Assembly: GCF_005768555.2 (NCBI RefSeq)
Contig: NZ_VCHX02000165.1
Span: 57,084 to 121,083, forward strand
Length of the DNA: 64,000 bases
Source: Streptomyces sporangiiformans
Lineage (GTDB): Bacteria; Actinomycetota; Actinomycetes; Streptomycetales; Streptomycetaceae
Direction of reading: 5' to 3'
This document shows, one piece after another, positions 17,496-26,463 of this stretch (within the stretch, counting starts at the first letter, position 1; every line of letters begins with the position of its first letter). A model generated the notes under the pieces. That model searched no databases. It was given only the letters and a program-made list of their open reading frames with translations, and was not told the DNA's origin. The position numbers and the translations under genes are program-made.

Positions 17496-18183
17496 TCAGA
17501 CCTCAACGGGGCGCAGGACCATCATCGATTTTTCGTTACGAGCCACCATCGCGAACGTGAACCTGTCGTACTCAAGGCAGAGCTCCACATCGTCCGGGTG
17601 AACTCCTTGGTATCCGAGCCGCAATCCCTCGGCGAGATCGGCAGCGGCTCGAGAATCCCGCGCCCGACGGAGATAGGGGGCCGCCGTCTCCTCATCCCCC
17701 ACAGCGACGCGTCGGCCAATGTATTCGGCGCAGGCCAAGTCCTCGTCGGCCCGCCCGTCCTCGCCAGTGACGACGAACGTCACCGGACCGGCGCCTTCGG
17801 CCCGCAAGAACCGCGCCGTCGCGCCGGCCACCACGAAACTCGCGCACAAGACCAAAGGCGCGTTCGCCACCGCCAGGGCGCCCACGGTTCCCGCCGTCGT
17901 CTTCTGCACCACCGTGCGTCCGGCCAAGTCGGCCGATCTGATCAGGCCCGGTGAGTTCACCGCGTCGAAACCGGCTGCCGGAGCTCCGTCCTTCAAGGCC
18001 GGCCATCCCGGATGCTCTTCCTTCAACTCCAGGGCTCCATGCTCGGAGGCCGCCAGGACAATCCGCTCGGCGCCACGCGCGAAGGCCCACGCGGCCACGG
18101 TGAAAGCCCGCATCACGTCGATGACGACGGCCACAGAAGGGACTTCGGCCTGGCTCCGGGATGCCAACGAAACGATGCTTCAT
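17496..18183 (-). pseudogene. comB: ComB-type 2-phosphosulfolactate phosphatase gene with an apparent frameshift
   Basis: The body (from about 18150 leftward) encodes a ComB-like phosphatase: VAVVIDVMRAFTVAAWAFARGA, DAVNSPGL, VVQKTTAGTVGAL, ASFVVAGATARFL. Its frame begins only at a TTG (18167) just after an in-frame stop. The natural N-terminus, MKHRFVGIPEP, lies in a different frame starting at ATG 18183 with ribosome site GGAAG. The two frames meet within about 18140-18160, so a one-base indel is implied and the total span (688 bases) is not a multiple of three. It may be a real inactivating mutation, a sequencing error, or the shorter TTG product may still be made. ComB normally dephosphorylates 2-phosphosulfolactate in coenzyme-M-type or sulfolactate metabolism; the role in actinomycetes is unclear. 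Confidence 0.7.
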
Positions 18184-18279
18184 GCAGCCCGTCTTCCGAG
18201 ACCCGGGCGCGCCATCCCCCCCGGCGACACCCGAGTTCAGTGCGACACCACCACCGCGTGACGACGAGAAGGACGATCG

Positions 18280-19149
18280 TCAGCCGGCATCGTCGAGGAC
18301 CTCGCGCAGCTTGCGCGCGAAGGCCTCAGGCTGCCCGGCATAGCCGAACTCGCCGTCGAGGAAGCCGCCGTGGTGGCTCGGGAACACCGTCGCCTGCTGA
18401 CCGAGCAGCTTGCCTGTCGCCACCGAGGTGCGTCCGGTGAAGGTGTCCAGGGACTCCTCACCCACTGCGATCACGACCCGCGTCGACGCCGCGGCCAGGG
18501 CGTCGGCGTCGGGCTCGTAGCTACTGACCGCCCAAGACCGGTCGGACAGCAGCGGATCGTCACGGGAGCCGTCGTCCTCGGTCGGCATCCCGAAGGCGGC
18601 CGGGTCCGGCGTGGGCTGGACGAAGTAGTCGTCGGTGAACTCGCCCTGCCACGACGTCATCACGATGAAGGCCGCCATGCCGGCACCCCAGCCCTTCTCC
18701 TCGTACGCAGCCCGGACGCCGGCCCGGGCGCGCTCGGCAGCCTGGGCGTCGGGGAGCACCGGAATGAGCGGCGGCTCGTGCGCCACCAAGGTGGTCACGT
18801 CATCGGGGTACGCCGCCACGAGGGCGAGCGCGGTCACCGCACCGCCGCTGCTCGCGAACATCTCGACCGGTCCGGCGCCGAGCGCCTCGATGACGGCATG
18901 CACGTCGTCCGCCTGGACCCTGGGTGCATGGTCGACGCGGCCGTCCTTGCGGATGCTGCGGCCGAGGCCCCGCGGATCGTAGGTGATCACGGTGCGCTCG
19001 GGGAAGAGCGACGCCAACGCGCGGAAACCGCTGGCGTCCATGGGCTGGCCGATCATGACCAGAGGTGAGCGTCCGTCGGCGGTCGGCAGCGGGCCGTGGA
19101 CGTCGTAGGCGAGATCGACGTCGGGAGTCTCGAGCTTCTGCGTAGTCAT
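18280..19149 (-). CDS. Alpha/beta hydrolase
   Basis: This 289-residue cytoplasmic hydrolase has the alpha/beta fold. TYDPRGLGRSIRKDG marks the region before the nucleophile. The nucleophile elbow reads FASSGGAVTALALVAAYP near residue 105, an A-x-S-G-G variant of the usual G-x-S-x-G. The acid and His regions follow, with SHHGGFLDG near residue 260 supplying the likely catalytic His. There is no signal peptide. The ATG at 19149 is preferred over an upstream in-frame start. Relatives are often annotated as esterases or haloperoxidase-like enzymes; the substrate is unknown. It stands alone between the ComB relic and a divergent questin-oxidase-like gene. Confidence 0.85.
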   Translation of the reverse strand: MTTQKLETPDVDLAYDVHGPLPTADGRSPLVMIGQPMDASGFRALASLFPERTVITYDPRGLGRSIRKDGRVDHAPRVQADDVHAVIEALGAGPVEMFASSGGAVTALALVAAYPDDVTTLVAHEPPLIPVLPDAQAAERARAGVRAAYEEKGWGAGMAAFIVMTSWQGEFTDDYFVQPTPDPAAFGMPTEDDGSRDDPLLSDRSWAVSSYEPDADALAAASTRVVIAVGEESLDTFTGRTSVATGKLLGQQATVFPSHHGGFLDGEFGYAGQPEAFARKLREVLDDAG

Positions 19150-19384
19150 GACGGTGTAGACCCCGCCCACGTCCAGAACTCATCGGACCTCACGCTCGCA
19201 GTTACCCTTGGCGGCCTGTTGCTTTGAAAGATGCGTCCACACGCTCCCGTTGAGCCCTCTGCGGTCATCCAGCCGCTGGCGGCCATGCGTCGACCGGGGC
19301 CACTGGTCCTAAGCCCGGTGTAGGGGACTATCTCGGTCCCTGGTCCGATGGTGGCGGATCAGCGAGCAGTTAGCGTCTGGTGGC

Positions 19385-20422
19385 ATGAACATCGACGGCA
19401 CGCTCGACGAGGCTTACGAACGGCTGCATCGGACGGGACCGGAGTTCGAAGGCTGGTTGAGCAATCACGGTCCCATGGCGGTGGAATCCATGGTCCGACG
19501 CGGCCACGCGCGACAGGTCCACCGCTGGTTGGACCGCTACACGCGGCGACTGGACGATCGGCCACGCGGTACCTCGCCCCTCACAACCGACGGATGGCGT
19601 ACGGCGCTTGGGGACCCTCAGCGTCTTGGTGACTGGCTTGTGTTCTTCGAACGCGAGGTGACCGAACAGCCCTGGCGTACGGTGCTGGAAACGTGGTGGC
19701 CACGGCTTCTGCCCGGCATCGCGGCCGGCGCCACCCACGGGGTGATCCGTACCGGCCACGCGGTCCACGCCCTGCTGGACCACGAGGACGGGCCACGCCT
19801 GACTGAGCTCGGCCAAGCCCTCGGTTACTGGGCTGCGCGCTGGCAGCGCGTCCCGTCCGCTCCCCCCTCCGGAACCGCCGACCCGGCGTCCGCTCTCGCC
19901 GGCGTTCCGCGCGTGCCCGACCAGAGCGCGGGCATCAACCACCGGCTCGACCAGCTCACCAGCCTGACAAGCTGGCCAACCGCGCTGGCCGAGTTGAGAC
20001 CCGCTACCGACGCCGGGCAGGCCCGGAAGCTGCTGGCCGATCTGACGACTGCTGCCAGCGAGTACTACCTCCCGAACGCACACGGCTCGCCCGTCATGCT
20101 GGTTCACGCCGCGACCGCGCCCATGGCCGTCCTGCGCACCCTGCCCGCGCTCCCCAGTACCCAGTGGGTCATGAGCCTGCACGCGGCCTGGGCGGCCGCC
20201 GCGGCCGTGACCGCGGCCTACGCCCCTGCCGCACCCACACCTCGGCACAGCCTCCCCTCCGCCCCCGAGTCGGCGGACGAGGTGTTCGACCTTGCCGTCC
20301 GTCACCAGGACGAACATGTCATCAAGCTCGCCGACACGTGCCTCGACGTCCACCAACACACGGGCCACCCCGACGCGCTTGCCGCAGTGATCCGTGCGAC
20401 CGATCTGATCGACGAGTTCTGA
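19385..20422 (+). CDS. Questin-oxidase-like (AflY/DUF4243) protein
   Basis: This 345-residue protein matches the questin oxidase family, whose fungal members (AflY, GedK) carry out Baeyer-Villiger-type ring opening of anthraquinones or xanthones. Visible family features are EGWLSNHGPMAVESM near the N-terminus, the LLPGIAAGATHGVIRTGHAVHAL block near residue 115, and MLVHAATAPMAVLRTL near residue 240. No cofactor motif is expected in this family. No signal peptide is seen. A Pro/Ser-rich low-conservation loop lies around residue 160. Bacterial members are common in Streptomyces but have no proven substrate. It is flanked by a divergent hydrolase and a convergent MFS gene. Confidence 0.8.
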   Translation: MNIDGTLDEAYERLHRTGPEFEGWLSNHGPMAVESMVRRGHARQVHRWLDRYTRRLDDRPRGTSPLTTDGWRTALGDPQRLGDWLVFFEREVTEQPWRTVLETWWPRLLPGIAAGATHGVIRTGHAVHALLDHEDGPRLTELGQALGYWAARWQRVPSAPPSGTADPASALAGVPRVPDQSAGINHRLDQLTSLTSWPTALAELRPATDAGQARKLLADLTTAASEYYLPNAHGSPVMLVHAATAPMAVLRTLPALPSTQWVMSLHAAWAAAAAVTAAYAPAAPTPRHSLPSAPESADEVFDLAVRHQDEHVIKLADTCLDVHQHTGHPDALAAVIRATDLIDEF

Positions 20423-20461
20423 CGACACGCCTCAACGGGCTGGCCCGTAACCGGCATTCAT

Positions 20462-21667
20462 TCACATGGAGTGGTCAGCCTGCTGCGCGGGTGACCTGGC
20501 CTGGTGTGCGGCAACGACCATGACGATGACGGAGGTCAGGGCGATGCCGGCGCCGACGAAGAGCGGCGCGGTGTAGCCGAGACCCGCGGTGATGGCCAGG
20601 CCCCCGAGCCAGGCGCCAAGGGCGTTGCCGATGTTGGACGCGGACACGTTGGCGCTGGCGGCCAGTGCCGCCCCGTGGGCGAAGTCGGTGACGCGAGTGA
20701 TCATGCCGGGCACGCTGGCGAATCCGGACAGTCCCATCAGAAACACCAGTATCACCGACGCGGTGGCGCTGCCGGCCAGCAGGCCGAACACGGCCAGGGT
20801 GATGGTGAGTCCGAGCAGGGCGAGGACCAGGGCGCGGTCACGGTCATGGTCGGCGGCTCGCCCGCCGATCAGGTTCCCGACGACCAGGCCGACGCCGTAC
20901 ACCATCAGCAACCAAGCGACATCCGCCGAGGAGAAGCCGCTGACCTCGGTGAACGTGTAGGCGATGTAGCTGAACGCACCGAACATCCCGCCGTAGCCGA
21001 GCGCGGTGGCCGTCAGGGTCAGCCAGACCTGCCAGGACCGGAACGCTCGGAACTGGGCCCGCAAGCCGCCGCCCGCTGTCGGGTCTGGGTGGCCTGTCCC
21101 TGTCGGCGGCCGTGCCTCTCCCGCCCCGCGGGGGACGAGTGCGACGATTCCCCCCAGCGCGAGCACGCCGATTGCGGTGACCGCCCAGAAGGCCGCCCTC
21201 CAGCCCCAGCGCTCACCGACCAGCGCACCGAACGGCACGCCCAGCACGTTCGCAAGCGTCAGCCCGGCGAACATGACCGCCACCGCTCGGGACTTCTTCT
21301 CCGGCGCGACCAGACTGCGAGCGACCAGCGAGCCGATACCGAAGAACGAACCGTGGCATAACGCCGCCACGATCCGACCGAGCAGCATCACCTGATAGTT
21401 CGGCGCGAGAGCGGACAACAGGTTGCCGATGACGAACAACGCCACCAGGCCGACCAGGATCTCCTTGCGGGGCAGCCGCGCCGTCGCCGCGGTCAGCGCG
21501 ATCGCGCCGATCGCGACACTCAACGCGTACCCGGAGATCAGCCAGCCGGCGGCCGCCTCGGACACCGCGAAACTCGACGCCACCTGCGGCAGCAGCCCGG
21601 CGATCAGGAACTCGGTCAGACCGATACCGAAACCGCCGAGTGCCAGCGCGATGAGTCCACTCGGCAT
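20462..21667 (-). CDS. MFS transporter, DHA1 (Cmx/AraJ-like) family
   Basis: This is a 401-residue twelve-helix exporter. The start PSGLIALALGGFGIGLTEFLIAGLLPQVA and the loop LGRIVAALCHGSFFGIGSLVA are characteristic of the Cmx/CmlR/AraJ subgroup of drug or arabinose-type efflux pumps. A short His/Gln-rich cytoplasmic tail ends the protein. The ATG at 21667 is chosen because the family starts there; the open frame extends 40 codons further without conservation. It would pump small hydrophobic compounds out in exchange for protons. No adjacent regulator is recognisable, so the inducing signal is unknown. Confidence 0.88.
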   Translation of the reverse strand: MPSGLIALALGGFGIGLTEFLIAGLLPQVASSFAVSEAAAGWLISGYALSVAIGAIALTAATARLPRKEILVGLVALFVIGNLLSALAPNYQVMLLGRIVAALCHGSFFGIGSLVARSLVAPEKKSRAVAVMFAGLTLANVLGVPFGALVGERWGWRAAFWAVTAIGVLALGGIVALVPRGAGEARPPTGTGHPDPTAGGGLRAQFRAFRSWQVWLTLTATALGYGGMFGAFSYIAYTFTEVSGFSSADVAWLLMVYGVGLVVGNLIGGRAADHDRDRALVLALLGLTITLAVFGLLAGSATASVILVFLMGLSGFASVPGMITRVTDFAHGAALAASANVSASNIGNALGAWLGGLAITAGLGYTAPLFVGAGIALTSVIVMVVAAHQARSPAQQADHSM

Positions 21668-22037
21668 CCGTCGCTCTCCGATCGACCGCCCAACGAGTCG
21701 CGGGGATACGGGACTTCCCGCCGCGGCGTGTGGATCGCCCGGATCCCGAACCGCACCCGCGTGGCCCCGTGCCGGACCGCGCGACACGAGGCACCACTAT
21801 GCCATCACGGGTACGGAGTTCGTACGGGTGTCCGTCGCCTTGCGCTGCCCACGCGCCGCACACATGCGGTCGAGGCGAGCGCGGAAAACCGAGTGCGGCA
21901 CGGCGAACGAACCGAGGAAGAACCAGACGGCGAAGCCTGCGTGAGTGATGGCCGGAACGGCCCGTAGCGGGCGGCGAATTGGACGGTTGTCAGTCCGTCG
22001 TCCTCGCCGGCCGGCGATCAGGCCGAGCCTGGTGTGA
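21668..22037. other. 370-base intergenic stretch upstream of the MFS exporter
   Basis: It must contain the MFS promoter. A minus-strand reading frame ending at 21797 could encode a short hydrophobic peptide (AITHAGFAVWFFLGSFAVPH, then a basic tail). It lacks a convincing start and I do not recognise it. I see no repeats or strong hairpins. Confidence 0.4.
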
Positions 22038-22778
22038 TCAGTCGGCGGGCTTCTCCCAGACCGAGACGTGCCGTCGGCTCTCGCTGGTGAACGGCGCCCG
22101 GGTCCACGTCTCCCACCGGTCACGCAGCCGCAGCCCCGCGAGCCGAGCCATCAGATCCAGCTCGGCCGGCCACACGTACCGGAACGGGATGGACCAGTGC
22201 TCGGCGCGCCCGTCGACGATCGTGACGTAGTTCGAACTCATTGCCTGAGTGACGACGTCGTACGTGTCGAAGGCCCACCCTGTCGGGCCGATGCGGAACG
22301 GTACGGCGCTCTGCCCGGGCGGCAGCCGGCGTAGTTCCGGAACGGTCACTTCGACGACGAAACAGCCGCCGGGTCGCAGATGGTCGGCGGCATTGCGGAA
22401 GCAGTCCACCTGAGCGTCCTGCGTCGTCAGGTTGTTGATCGTGTTGAAGACGAGGTAGGCGACGGCGAACGTGCCCGGCACCCGCGTCGTCGCGAAATCG
22501 CCGATCGTCACGCCGATGGTGTCGGCGCCGGGCTTGGCGCGCAGCCGGGACACCATGGCCCGGGACATGTCGATGCCGTGCACCGGGACCTCGCGACCTG
22601 CCAGCGGCAGAGCGATCCGTCCGGTACCGATGCCGAATTCGAGCGCCCGGCCGTCGCCGGCCAGCTCCGCCAGGACGTCCACCGCCGGGTCCACCATGTC
22701 CGGGCGGAACATGTCCGCCGACGACGCGTCATAGGTCGCCGCTACGTTCTCTCCGAAGTAACCGTCCTCATCATGCAT
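22038..22778 (-). CDS. Class I SAM-dependent methyltransferase
   Basis: This 246-residue soluble methyltransferase has the SAM-binding motif I ALEFGIGTGRIALPLA near residue 45. Motif II acidic residue follows in VHGIDMSRAM, and the motif IV region is AVAYLVFNTINNLTT. The N-terminal YFGENVAATYD is common in the Methyltransf_25 group acting on small molecules. No substrate domain is recognisable beyond a C-terminal beta-rich part with several Trp. The ATG 22778 start fits the conserved N-terminus. It is transcribed toward the MFS gene but 370 bases from its start, so co-transcription is doubtful. Confidence 0.88.
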   Translation of the reverse strand: MHDEDGYFGENVAATYDASSADMFRPDMVDPAVDVLAELAGDGRALEFGIGTGRIALPLAGREVPVHGIDMSRAMVSRLRAKPGADTIGVTIGDFATTRVPGTFAVAYLVFNTINNLTTQDAQVDCFRNAADHLRPGGCFVVEVTVPELRRLPPGQSAVPFRIGPTGWAFDTYDVVTQAMSSNYVTIVDGRAEHWSIPFRYVWPAELDLMARLAGLRLRDRWETWTRAPFTSESRRHVSVWEKPAD

Positions 22779-22880
22779 CCCGGGACCGTACCGGTCGCGT
22801 ACCGGTCGGCGCCCGCGATTTTTCCGCTCACGGCCGACCGGCGGCCCGACGAGATGCGCAACTGCAAGCGGACCGGACGC

Positions 22881-23123
22881 TCAGGGCAGCGGTTCGGCGG
22901 AGGGGAACAGGGGGGACTGGTAACCGCCGCTCGCCAGCATTCGCACCTCCCCCGCCGGGCTGATTTCGGCACGGAGGATCCCGGTGGAGTCGCAGTACAC
23001 GGGATTGTCACCCGGGCCGAGGGTGTCGGTCCGTTCGACGACCACCTCGTCCGTGACGACGCCGGTACCCGATCGCCGATGGGTGAAGGTCAGCCGATAG
23101 CGGTCCGGAGTTTGCGTCTGCAT
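22881..23123 (-). CDS. Small conserved actinomycete protein (DUF6296-like)
   Basis: This 80-residue protein has the layout MQTQTPDRYRLTF...VVVERTDTLGPGDNPVYCD...AEISPAGEVRMLASGG. That resembles small streptomycete proteins grouped as DUF6296; the family match is from memory and moderate. It appears to be a compact beta-rich domain with no signal peptide or membrane helix. The ATG at 23123 has GGGAGG upstream; a longer frame to 23243 has no such site. No function is known. It lies between the methyltransferase and the divergently transcribed SpoIIE-type phosphatase. Confidence 0.65.
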   Translation of the reverse strand: MQTQTPDRYRLTFTHRRSGTGVVTDEVVVERTDTLGPGDNPVYCDSTGILRAEISPAGEVRMLASGGYQSPLFPSAEPLP

Positions 23124-23460
23124 AGCGGCCTCCCGCGCTTGGGACCCAAATCCAAGTAGGTGGTCCTTTCTCCCATAATGTGCCCAGATGCTCCTGCCCG
23201 AAGCACGGCACCTCTGCCGCGGTTGTCGCGCTCGGTCAGCCATGGCGCTTCAGCCGCCGCAGGACATCGCTGCCGCCACACGACGGTTCAGCCGCCACGG
23301 ACAGTCACAAGCAGCAGGTCGGCTCGGGCCCCAATCCCTCGCGGAGAGTCGCGGAGAGTCCAAGAGCATCCAGGGGCGAGGCCGCACGGCCGGAGACCGC
23401 TTCCTTCACAGTGCGTGACATCCCTCGCCTCCTGGCATCGGGCAGTGTAGACATGGGCAC
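23124..23460. other. 337-base region upstream of the SpoIIE-type phosphatase
   Basis: No gene is supported. A 10-base tandem repeat TCGCGGAGAG occurs twice back to back at 23339-23358. The true start of the phosphatase gene may lie right of 23461, so part of its leader may extend further than shown. Confidence 0.4.
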
Positions 23461-26277
23461 ATGGTCCGACTCTTGGGTCGATCCTGGGCTGAGTCGACCC
23501 CCTCTCCCAACGGTCTGCGCACACGACGCAGGCCTGACAGCGCTCGCCAATCGCACCGCGGCCCGCGAGATGAGCATCAGGCACGGCGCGGAGCGTACAG
23601 ACGGCGCGAACGGGGGCCCGACGACGGCGGGCCTCGGTGGGCGCCGGCCGCGGCCCTGCGGTCGGCGCTCAGCGGGCGGAGCGTCGCCGGCCAGGTGTTC
23701 GTTCTGCAAGTGGTGATCGTGCTGCTACTCGTCGTGGCCGCGGTGGTGGCGCTGGTCCTGCAGGTACGCCACGACAGCGCGCAGGAGGCCCGCAATCGTT
23801 CGCTCGCCGTCGCCGAAACGTTCGCAAACGCTCCGGGCACCCGCGAGGCACTGCGCGCTTCCGATCCCACGGCTGTGCTCCAGCCGCGCGCCGAAGCCGC
23901 GCGCGAGCAGTCCGAGGTGGACTTCATCGTCGTCATGAACACCGACGGGATCCGCTACACCCACCCCAAACCGGACAGGATCGGGAAGCGGTTCGTCGGG
24001 AACATCGAACCCGCGCTGGCGGGCCGCTCCCTCACGGAGGAGATCGAGGGAACCATCGGGCCGCTGGTGCAGGCCGTGGTTCCGATCAAGGCGCCCGACG
24101 GCTCGGTCGTCGGCCTGGTGTCGGCGGGTATCACGACCGCCAATGTGGGCGGCGTCGCGGACCGGCAGCTGCCACTGCTCCTGGGCGCCGCGGCGGCGGC
24201 ACTCGCCCTGGCCACGGGCGGGACGGCGCTCGTGAGCAGACGGCTGCTGCGCCAGACCGGTGGGCTGGGGCCGTACGAGATGACGCGGATGTACGAGCAC
24301 CATGACGCGGTGCTGCACGCCGTCCGGGAGGGCGTGATCATCGTCAGCGGGGAGGGACGGATGCTGCTCGCCAACGACGAGGCGCATCGGCTGCTCGACC
24401 TGCCCGACGACGTCGACGGTCGGCACGTCCTCGACCTCGGCCTCGACTCGGACACCGCCGAGCTGATGGCTTCGGGACGAGTCGCCACGGACGAGGTGCA
24501 CCTGGTCGGCGACCGGCTGCTGGCGATCAACCAACGGCCCACGGACCGCCAGGGCGGCCCGCCGGGCAGCGTCGCGACGCTGCGCGACTCGACCGAGCTG
24601 CGTGCCTTGTCCGGCAGGGCCGAGGTGGCACGAGAGCGCCTCAAGCTGCTGTACGACGCCGGAGTCGGCCTCGGCACGAGCCTGGACGTCACCCGCACCG
24701 CCGAGGCGCTGGCGGAGGTGGCCGTCCCGCGGTTCGCTGACTTCGTCACCGTCGATCTGGCCGACGCGGTTCTCGGCGGGGAGGAGCCGGACGCGGCCAC
24801 TGATCTGCGCCGCACGGCGTTCAGCGGGATCCGGAACGACGCCCCCCTCTATCCCGTCGGCGAGCAGATCAGCTTTGTCCCCTCCTCACCTCAGGCCCGC
24901 AGCCTCAGCACCGGCCAGGCCGTCGTCGAGCCCGACCTCAAGGACGCCCCCGGGTGGCTGGCGCAGGATCTCGAGCGCTCCGCCCAGGTGTTGGAGTACG
25001 GAATCCATTCGCTGATCACCGTCCCACTGCGTGTGGGAGGCCTGGTGATGGGCGTGGCCAATTTCTGGCGGTCCCAGAAGCCGGAGCCCTTCGACACGGA
25101 GGAGCTGGCCCTGGCCGAGGAACTGGTCGCCCGGGCGGCGGTCTCCATGGACAACGCGCGCCGCTACACGCGCGAGCACGCCATGGCCGAGACGCTGCAG
25201 CGCAGTCTGCTGCCGCGCAACCTGCCCGAGCAGAGCGCCCTGGATGTGGCCTACCGCTATCTGCCCGCGCAGGCGGGGGTGGGCGGTGACTGGTTCGACG
25301 TACTGCCGCTGCCCGGCGCACGCGTCGCCCTCGTGGTGGGCGACGTCGTCGGCCACGGTCTGCACGCCGCGGCCACCATGGGGCGGCTGCGTACCGCGGT
25401 GCACAACTTCTCGGCTCTGGACCTGCCGCCGGACGAGCTCCTCGGCCTCCTCGACGAGCTGGTGGCCCGTATAGACCAGGACGAGGCGGCTGAGGCCGGC
25501 CGTGCCCCGGTCACGGGTGCCACCTGCCTGTACGCGATCTACGACCCGACCACCCGGCGCTGCACCGTCGCCCGTGCCGGACACCCTCTGCCGGCGCTGG
25601 TGGGTCCCGACGGCAGCGTCGAGTTCCCCGAGGTGCCCGCCGGGCCGCCGCTCGGTCTGGGGGGCCTGCCGTTCGAGACGGCCGACCTGGAACTGACTGA
25701 AGACAGCCGGCTCGTCCTGTTCACGGACGGGCTCGTCGAGGACCGGGAACGGGACATCGACGCGGGGCTCGAGCGGCTGCGCACCGCCCTGACCGGGGCC
25801 GACAGGTCGCCGGAGGACACCTGCCGGGCGGTTCTCGACGCCATGCTTCCGGACCGGCAGAGCGACGACATCGCTCTGATCGTCGCCCGCACGCGTGCGC
25901 TGGGAGCCGACCGGATCACCGACTGGCAGGTGCCGTCCGACCCGGCGGCCGTCGCCGAGGTGCGCTCCTCGGTCGCCCGGCAGCTGGCGGAGTGGGGCCT
26001 GGACGAGATGGCGTTCACCACGGAGCTCATACTCAGCGAGCTGGTCACCAACGCGATCCGTTACAGCAGTGGCCCCATACGTATCCGCCTCGTACACGAC
26101 CGCAGCCTGATCTGCGAGGTCTTCGACAACAGCAGCACCTCGCCCCACCTGCGCTACGCGGCCACCACCGACGAGGGCGGACGCGGCCTTTTCCTCGTCT
26201 CTCAGATCGCCGAACGCTGGGGCACCCGCTACACCCTCTCCGGCAAGATCATCTGGGCGGAACAGGCCCTGCCTTGA
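23461..26277 (+). CDS. Membrane sensor PP2C phosphatase (sensor-PAS-GAF-SpoIIE-HATPase)
   Basis: This is a large multi-domain regulator of up to 938 residues. A first membrane helix (VFVLQVVIVLLLVVAAVVALV) near residue 80 and a second near residue 245 flank an extracytoplasmic sensor of the DcuS/CitA type (VMNTDGIRYTHPKPDRIGKRF). Then come PAS (about 275-385) and GAF (about 395-545). The SpoIIE phosphatase (about 560-775) has metal motifs GGDWFDVLP, GDVVGHGLHAA, FTDGLVE and SDDIALIV. An anti-sigma-type HATPase (about 790-935) has N-box ELVTNAIRYSSGP and G-box DEGGRGLFLVSQ. Such proteins dephosphorylate anti-anti-sigma factors and may also bind sigma factors. The first 60 codons are poorly conserved and without a clear ribosome site, so the real start is uncertain. 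Confidence 0.88.
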   Translation: MVRLLGRSWAESTPSPNGLRTRRRPDSARQSHRGPRDEHQARRGAYRRRERGPDDGGPRWAPAAALRSALSGRSVAGQVFVLQVVIVLLLVVAAVVALVLQVRHDSAQEARNRSLAVAETFANAPGTREALRASDPTAVLQPRAEAAREQSEVDFIVVMNTDGIRYTHPKPDRIGKRFVGNIEPALAGRSLTEEIEGTIGPLVQAVVPIKAPDGSVVGLVSAGITTANVGGVADRQLPLLLGAAAAALALATGGTALVSRRLLRQTGGLGPYEMTRMYEHHDAVLHAVREGVIIVSGEGRMLLANDEAHRLLDLPDDVDGRHVLDLGLDSDTAELMASGRVATDEVHLVGDRLLAINQRPTDRQGGPPGSVATLRDSTELRALSGRAEVARERLKLLYDAGVGLGTSLDVTRTAEALAEVAVPRFADFVTVDLADAVLGGEEPDAATDLRRTAFSGIRNDAPLYPVGEQISFVPSSPQARSLSTGQAVVEPDLKDAPGWLAQDLERSAQVLEYGIHSLITVPLRVGGLVMGVANFWRSQKPEPFDTEELALAEELVARAAVSMDNARRYTREHAMAETLQRSLLPRNLPEQSALDVAYRYLPAQAGVGGDWFDVLPLPGARVALVVGDVVGHGLHAAATMGRLRTAVHNFSALDLPPDELLGLLDELVARIDQDEAAEAGRAPVTGATCLYAIYDPTTRRCTVARAGHPLPALVGPDGSVEFPEVPAGPPLGLGGLPFETADLELTEDSRLVLFTDGLVEDRERDIDAGLERLRTALTGADRSPEDTCRAVLDAMLPDRQSDDIALIVARTRALGADRITDWQVPSDPAAVAEVRSSVARQLAEWGLDEMAFTTELILSELVTNAIRYSSGPIRIRLVHDRSLICEVFDNSSTSPHLRYAATTDEGGRGLFLVSQIAERWGTRYTLSGKIIWAEQALP

Positions 26278-26414
26278 GCGACCCCGCTGTGCTGCGTGAC
26301 GACCACACAGCAACAGAGCTCCGCTGGAGGGACCGAGTCGAACGCGCCATGGACCGCGGAAGTGGCGCAATCGAAGGTTGCAGCTCCGTTTCGTGAGGCC
26401 CAGCCTGGAAGGTG

Positions 26415-26428
26415 CGGGAGCGCTCCCA
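26415..26428. promoter_or_regulatory. CebR-type LacI-family operator
   Basis: The site reads CGGGAGCGCTCCCA, one mismatch from the 14-bp CebR palindrome (TGGGAGCGCTCCCA) known to control cellulose-utilisation genes in Streptomyces. It lies 36 bases before the LPMO start, where a bound repressor would block transcription until cellobiose or cellotriose is present. Confidence 0.8.
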
Positions 26429-26463
26429 CACCCCAAATCCCCCACTTCGGAAAGAAGGAGCCC

